NCBI GenBank assembly: GCA_011523845.1
Contig: WTFV01000122.1
Coordinates: 15,817 to 78,578, forward strand
Direction of reading: 5' to 3'
Length of the DNA: 62,762 nucleotides
Source: Acidobacteriota bacterium
GTDB taxonomy: Bacteria; Acidobacteriota; Vicinamibacteria; Vicinamibacterales; UBA8438
The notes under the pieces were generated by a model. That model searched no databases, was not told the origin of the DNA, and worked only from the letters and a program-made list of their open reading frames with translations. Within the stretch, counting starts at the first letter, position 1. Each line of letters starts with the position of its first letter. Made by a program: the position numbers and the translations under genes. Below are positions 59,310 to 62,762 of this stretch, piece after piece.

Positions 59310-60854
59310 CTACCTGAGCACCCGGATGCGGTGCGCCTCGCTGTCCCCTACGTAGAGGGCTCCTGCCTCGTCCACCCAGATGCCGTGCGGCCGGTTCATC
59401 CTGCAGCGCCGCGGCTCGGGTTCCGGACCGTCGCCTCGCTCGCCGGTCCCGAGCGCCGTCGTGATGATGCCGGTGGCGACGTTGATGCGGCGGATCACGT
59501 GGTTCTCAGTGTCGGCGACGTAGAGCGTGCCGTCTACGGCGTAGGCGAGCCCCTTGGGGCCGGCCAGCGTCGCCTCGCGGGCCGGACCGCCGTCGCCGGT
59601 GTAGCCCTGGTCACCGGTGCCGGCCACGTGGTGGATCGTCTCGTTCTCCAGGTCGATGCGGTAGATGGCGTTTCCTTCGCGCAGCGCCAAGTAGAGGTTG
59701 CCCTCCGGATCGAGCGCCATCGCGCGCGGGCCGTTCAGCGGCGTGCCGGTCAGCGGCGCGCCGTCGGGTGTCGGCTCGCGCTCCCCGGTGCCGGCGAACG
59801 TCTCGATGAGGCCGGTTTCCATGTCGACGCGCCGCATCCGGTGGTTGCCGATGTCGCAGATCAGCAGCCGACCGTCCGGGGTGAACACGATGCTGTGCGG
59901 GGCGCGAAGCTGCGCCTCGCTCGCCGGCCCGCCGTCGCCGGAGAACCCGGCCTCGCCGGTGCCCGCGACGGTCGAGATGATCCCGGTCCGCATGTCGACC
60001 TTGCGGACGACGTGGTTGTCGCGCTCGACGATGTAGAGATCGCCGCGCGAATCGAACTGGATCTCGTGGGGCATGTTGAGCATGGCGTCGGTGGCCGGGC
60101 CTCCGTCGCCGCCGTAGCCCCGCTCGCCGTTGCCGGCAATCGTCGTCGTCCTCCCCGTCGTCAGGCTGAGGCGGCGGATCATCTGGTTGTCGAGGTCGCA
60201 GAAGTAGAGCGCGCCGTCCGGTCCGATCACCACGCCGTAGGGGTTGTTGACCTGCATGTCCGACAGTCCGGGCATGCCGTCGCCGATGATCGTCGACACT
60301 TGGCCGAAGACCTCGAAGGTCTGCTCCAGCGTCATCGCCGTCCCGGCATTCGCGTCGCGCACCTCGGCGCGTACCAGGTAGCGGCCGAGAACATCGGCGT
60401 CGGTGAGATCGATTCCCGCGTAACCGACGGCCAGGCCGATCGTGCCGGGGGCCGGCGCGGGCTTGGCCCGCCACAGCTCGAGGCCGGGGGCTCGGAAGAG
60501 GGCCGTGCCGTCGGGCCGGAGCACCTCCAGGTCGAACGCGGTGTCGCACACGCCGAGACGGTTCTCGGCGCAGCCGATGAAGAAGATGAAGGGCGCGAGC
60601 GGCTGCCCGCGACGGCCGATTCGCGTCGTGCTGATGGAGACGCCGGGGGTCCGCTGGATCCAGGCCTCGAGGAATTCCTCCGGCCGGTTCGACAGCACCA
60701 GCATGGCGCCGAATCCGTCCTGGAGCTTGCGCCAGGACTCGTCCTGGAGCGGCCTGCCCCCGCTATGCCACTGGCCGGCGGCCGGCGCGGCCAGGACGAT
60801 GCCCATGACCGCGGTGAGAAAGAGCGTTGGAAGCGTTCGCACCTGTCTTCTCAT
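59310..60854 (-). CDS. Exported NHL-repeat beta-propeller protein
   Basis: A 514-residue exported protein: signal peptide (LPTLFLTAVMGIVLAAPAAG), an Ig-like/unknown region (about 30-200, WIQRTPGVSISTTRIGRRGQ), and a propeller of about six NHL repeats with the pattern GVVIGPDGALYFCDLDNQMIRR and TIAGNGERGYGGDGGPATDA, repeated as STVAGTGEAGFSGDGGPASE, ETFAGTGERE and HHVAGTGDQGYTGDGGPARE. NHL propellers bind proteins or other ligands; no catalytic residues are seen. It follows the cyclase-family gene by 17 bases on the same strand. Confidence 0.9.
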   Translation of the reverse strand: MRRQVRTLPTLFLTAVMGIVLAAPAAGQWHSGGRPLQDESWRKLQDGFGAMLVLSNRPEEFLEAWIQRTPGVSISTTRIGRRGQPLAPFIFFIGCAENRLGVCDTAFDLEVLRPDGTALFRAPGLELWRAKPAPAPGTIGLAVGYAGIDLTDADVLGRYLVRAEVRDANAGTAMTLEQTFEVFGQVSTIIGDGMPGLSDMQVNNPYGVVIGPDGALYFCDLDNQMIRRLSLTTGRTTTIAGNGERGYGGDGGPATDAMLNMPHEIQFDSRGDLYIVERDNHVVRKVDMRTGIISTVAGTGEAGFSGDGGPASEAQLRAPHSIVFTPDGRLLICDIGNHRMRRVDMETGLIETFAGTGEREPTPDGAPLTGTPLNGPRAMALDPEGNLYLALREGNAIYRIDLENETIHHVAGTGDQGYTGDGGPAREATLAGPKGLAYAVDGTLYVADTENHVIRRINVATGIITTALGTGERGDGPEPEPRRCRMNRPHGIWVDEAGALYVGDSEAHRIRVLR

Positions 60855-60871
60855 CGTCTTGCCCAGCTTGC

Positions 60872-61894
60872 CTAGAAGGTGGCGATCGGGTTGAGGGGCG
60901 ACCCCATGCCCTTCTCGATGCGGAGCGGGGCGGCCACGAAGAGGAACTCGTAGCGGCCGAGCTCGCGCGCCGTCGCGGCGAGGTCGTCGAAGTCCAGGTT
61001 GTCGAAGATCCCGACGCCGAGCGCGACCAGCGCCAGGCGGTGGATCGGCAGCCGGACGTCGTCGGAGAACTCGTGCGGGAACGCGTCGTTCCACATGTCG
61101 TGGCCGATGAACGACACGCCCCGTTCCTTCAGGAAGTACGCCACGTCGGCGTGGTAGCCGGCCACGCCCTCCTCGGACGGGTTCCAGGGGCCGAGCGTCG
61201 CCCGCCGCTTCCAGCGCCCGGTGTGCAGCAGGATGACGTCGCCCGGCTCGACCCGCACCCCCTGGATGCGCTCCAGCTCCTCGAGATCCGCCGCGCGAAT
61301 GGCCGTGCCCGGCTCCACCCAGCCCTGGCCGGCGTCATTGCCAGGCAACAGGGTCGCGTCGAACAGGATGCCGCGCGTGAAGATGCCTTCCCGCAGTGCG
61401 TGGATGCTCCCCTGCGGGCAACCTTCCGCCGCCTTGACCTGCTCGGCGGTGATCCCGTTGTAGCCCTTGCCCTCGAACATCACGTGGCAGGCGACCGAGT
61501 CGAGGTGGCTGTGGATGACGCCGTGGTACGTGCCGGTGTACTGGTAGCGGTCGGAGGCCCCGGTCTCGCTGACGTTGACCACCTGCCGATCGAGATACCA
61601 CTGGCCCTCGAGCGTGGGCGCCTGGATGATGTCGTGGGCCAGCGACACGCTGCGGCCCTCGGTCACCAGCGCGGCGGCGGCCTTGCGCTTGGCCGGCGTG
61701 ATGAGATTGGCGGCGCCCAGCCCGTCGTCGGCGCCCCAGCGGCCCCAGTTCGACAGCTCTTCCATCGCGTGGAGGAACTCCGCCTCGGTGGTCATCGCGG
61801 GCCGCGTCTGGGAGTCGACGGTGACGACGGCCGCGCCGATCAGCAGCGCCGCGAGGATCGGGACGCCGCCGCGTCGCAGAGCGTGAGTGAGCAT
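60872..61894 (-). CDS. Exported cyclase-family metal hydrolase (KynB/isatin hydrolase type)
   Basis: A 340-residue exported member of the cyclase family (kynurenine formamidase, isatin hydrolase). A signal peptide (RRGGVPILAALLIGAAVVTV) precedes SNWGRWGADDGLGAANLITP. The family's metal motif (HxGTHxDxPxH) appears as HSHLDSVACHV; further blocks are GDVILLHTGRW and FIGHDMWNDAFPHEF. The mature enzyme would hydrolyse a cyclic or N-formyl amide in the periplasm; the substrate is unknown. ATG 61894 has AAGGAGG at good spacing. Probably first gene of an operon with the NHL protein. Confidence 0.88.
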   Translation of the reverse strand: MLTHALRRGGVPILAALLIGAAVVTVDSQTRPAMTTEAEFLHAMEELSNWGRWGADDGLGAANLITPAKRKAAAALVTEGRSVSLAHDIIQAPTLEGQWYLDRQVVNVSETGASDRYQYTGTYHGVIHSHLDSVACHVMFEGKGYNGITAEQVKAAEGCPQGSIHALREGIFTRGILFDATLLPGNDAGQGWVEPGTAIRAADLEELERIQGVRVEPGDVILLHTGRWKRRATLGPWNPSEEGVAGYHADVAYFLKERGVSFIGHDMWNDAFPHEFSDDVRLPIHRLALVALGVGIFDNLDFDDLAATARELGRYEFLFVAAPLRIEKGMGSPLNPIATF

Positions 61895-62128
61895 GGTGCC
61901 TCCTTCGGCAAGCCGGGCCGCGTGGAGGCAGTTTACCCCGTCCGGCCGCCGTTGCCCATCGGGAGCCCGGGATCCGCACGGCACTGCAAGCCTTCGCGGC
62001 TGGAATCCGTTGCGACCCGGAGCATTCCAGTCATCGTGGGCGAAGCCAGCGAGGAGCCCCGGAGCGTGGCGGTCGGGGTCCATAGAGCATCGTGTCGTGA
62101 TTGTGAGACCTCGACTGCGAGGATCATG

Positions 62129-62677
62129 TCATGGTTCCCTTGTGAGGTCGTGTGGCGGATCAGCCGAAGCAAGTGTGATCAAGTCAGGCTGACGTTCAAG
62201 AATGTGCCGACAGGCATGCCATCTGATGGCAAGAGCGGCCACCCGCACACCTTTGGTAGTGCGCAGCGCCGCACGTACGTCCACCTGCTCAGCAGCATCC
62301 GTGCCCGTCAAACACTCCTTCATGTCGATGTACCGGTCGGCCAGCGCCTTGGCGAGCTTGTGCATGCCCTGGGGATCGAGGCGTATGGCAAAGTCATTCA
62401 GCCAGTAGATTTCGTTTGCAAGTGGGGTCAAATGTTTCTCAAGCAGTACTCTGTGGTCGCCGATACGTGCATTTTCCAGGCACCTGAAGGCCATCTCGTC
62501 GATTCTCCGGCTCAACGTCTCGATATAGTCAATCGGGACCCGGTCAAGCTCCCCCCTTCGCTTTAGCGCGATATTGATCCACCATCCGACCAGCAGGGCT
62601 GCTGCGGCGGCGAGAATTCCATTCACGGGTATGTGCGGTGCGCGCACCAGCGAAGCGATGAGCGCACCCACAAGCAT
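62129..62677 (-). CDS. Membrane-anchored hypothetical protein
   Basis: A 182-residue protein with two N-terminal hydrophobic segments (VGALIASLV; GILAAAAALLVGWWINIAL) followed by a basic turn (KRRGEL) and a helical cytoplasmic part (DRVPIDYIETLSRRIDEMAF; LANEIYWLNDFAIRLDPQGM). No family recognised. Local GC is clearly lower than elsewhere (AT-rich at 62720-62740), which may mean horizontal transfer or an adjoining mobile region. The upstream end of the unit is close to the window edge; a weak start and a stop in frame just upstream (GATC after CTCTGA) support ATG 62677. Confidence 0.55.
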   Translation of the reverse strand: MLVGALIASLVRAPHIPVNGILAAAAALLVGWWINIALKRRGELDRVPIDYIETLSRRIDEMAFRCLENARIGDHRVLLEKHLTPLANEIYWLNDFAIRLDPQGMHKLAKALADRYIDMKECLTGTDAAEQVDVRAALRTTKGVRVAALAIRWHACRHILERQPDLITLASADPPHDLTREP

Positions 62678-62762
62678 GCCAAAGACAATTGCCGGTAGTA
62701 GGTCGGCATCTCAGAGATCCCCTCATTTTATAATATGAGCCGAATAGGAGACAAGTCCTTTC

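Overview
This is a high-GC stretch (roughly 70% by eye) with tightly packed genes, frequent GTG/TTG starts and many secreted proteins. The gene set (RNase Y, a ZapA/ZapB-like pair next to 6S RNA, many PQQ-type propellers, M16 protease pairs, penicillin acylase, serine hydrolases) fits a soil- or host-associated Acidobacteriota, perhaps class Vicinamibacteria. That is an inference from gene content: there is no rRNA in the window to settle it.

0-13.7 kb is a conserved housekeeping block. On the minus strand, read from high to low coordinates, it runs: an S41-like pseudoprotease, tRNA-Val(GAC), thrS, infC (ATT start), rpmI, rplT, pheS, pheT, a ZapB-like coiled coil, zapA, 6S RNA, rny and thiL. 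On the plus strand ruvX and mltG follow. The block joins translation (two aminoacyl-tRNA synthetases, IF3, L35, L20), Z-ring support, mRNA turnover and global RNA polymerase control by 6S RNA. The 3' tail of thiL is duplicated at the window edge.

13.8-38.4 kb is mostly secreted or envelope enzymes: penicillin acylase, an exported FkbM-type methyltransferase, two alpha/beta hydrolases (one fused to a PDZ domain), a GlcG/HbpS protein, a SpoIIE/RsbU-type phosphatase, a PEGA protein with 34-residue repeats, a tandem pair of PQQ-like propellers, a DUF983 protein whose N-terminus is a 30-bp minisatellite, a class C beta-lactamase-fold hydrolase, an M4 metalloprotease, a small outer-membrane barrel, and an active/inactive M16 pair. 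LarE then lies head-to-head with a NicO/UreH-like permease, which suggests a nickel link, followed by a Na+/Ca2+ exchanger-type antiporter.

39.4-55.1 kb is accessory. It holds two separate two-gene cassettes of an ABC/AAA ATPase followed by a small TOPRIM-type protein (39.5-41.2 kb, the TOPRIM gene frameshifted; 49.9-51.6 kb, intact). Both resemble ATPase-TOPRIM anti-phage modules. Around them are a Uma2-type endonuclease, an Abi/HEPN protein, broken genes (a fused alkA-ogt remnant, a truncated multicopper oxidase, a small gene with an in-frame TGA) and three families of short dispersed repeats. Housekeeping or metabolic genes sit between: PhzF, an Omp85-type barrel, a HAD phosphatase, a hotdog thioesterase and a large PQQ dehydrogenase.

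55.2-62.8 kb holds DNA alkylation repair (an Ada-AlkA fusion overlapping ogt), an Rsm22-like methyltransferase, an orphan VapB-like antitoxin, a cupin, an exported NHL-repeat protein with a cyclase-family hydrolase, and a membrane-anchored protein in lower-GC DNA at the edge.
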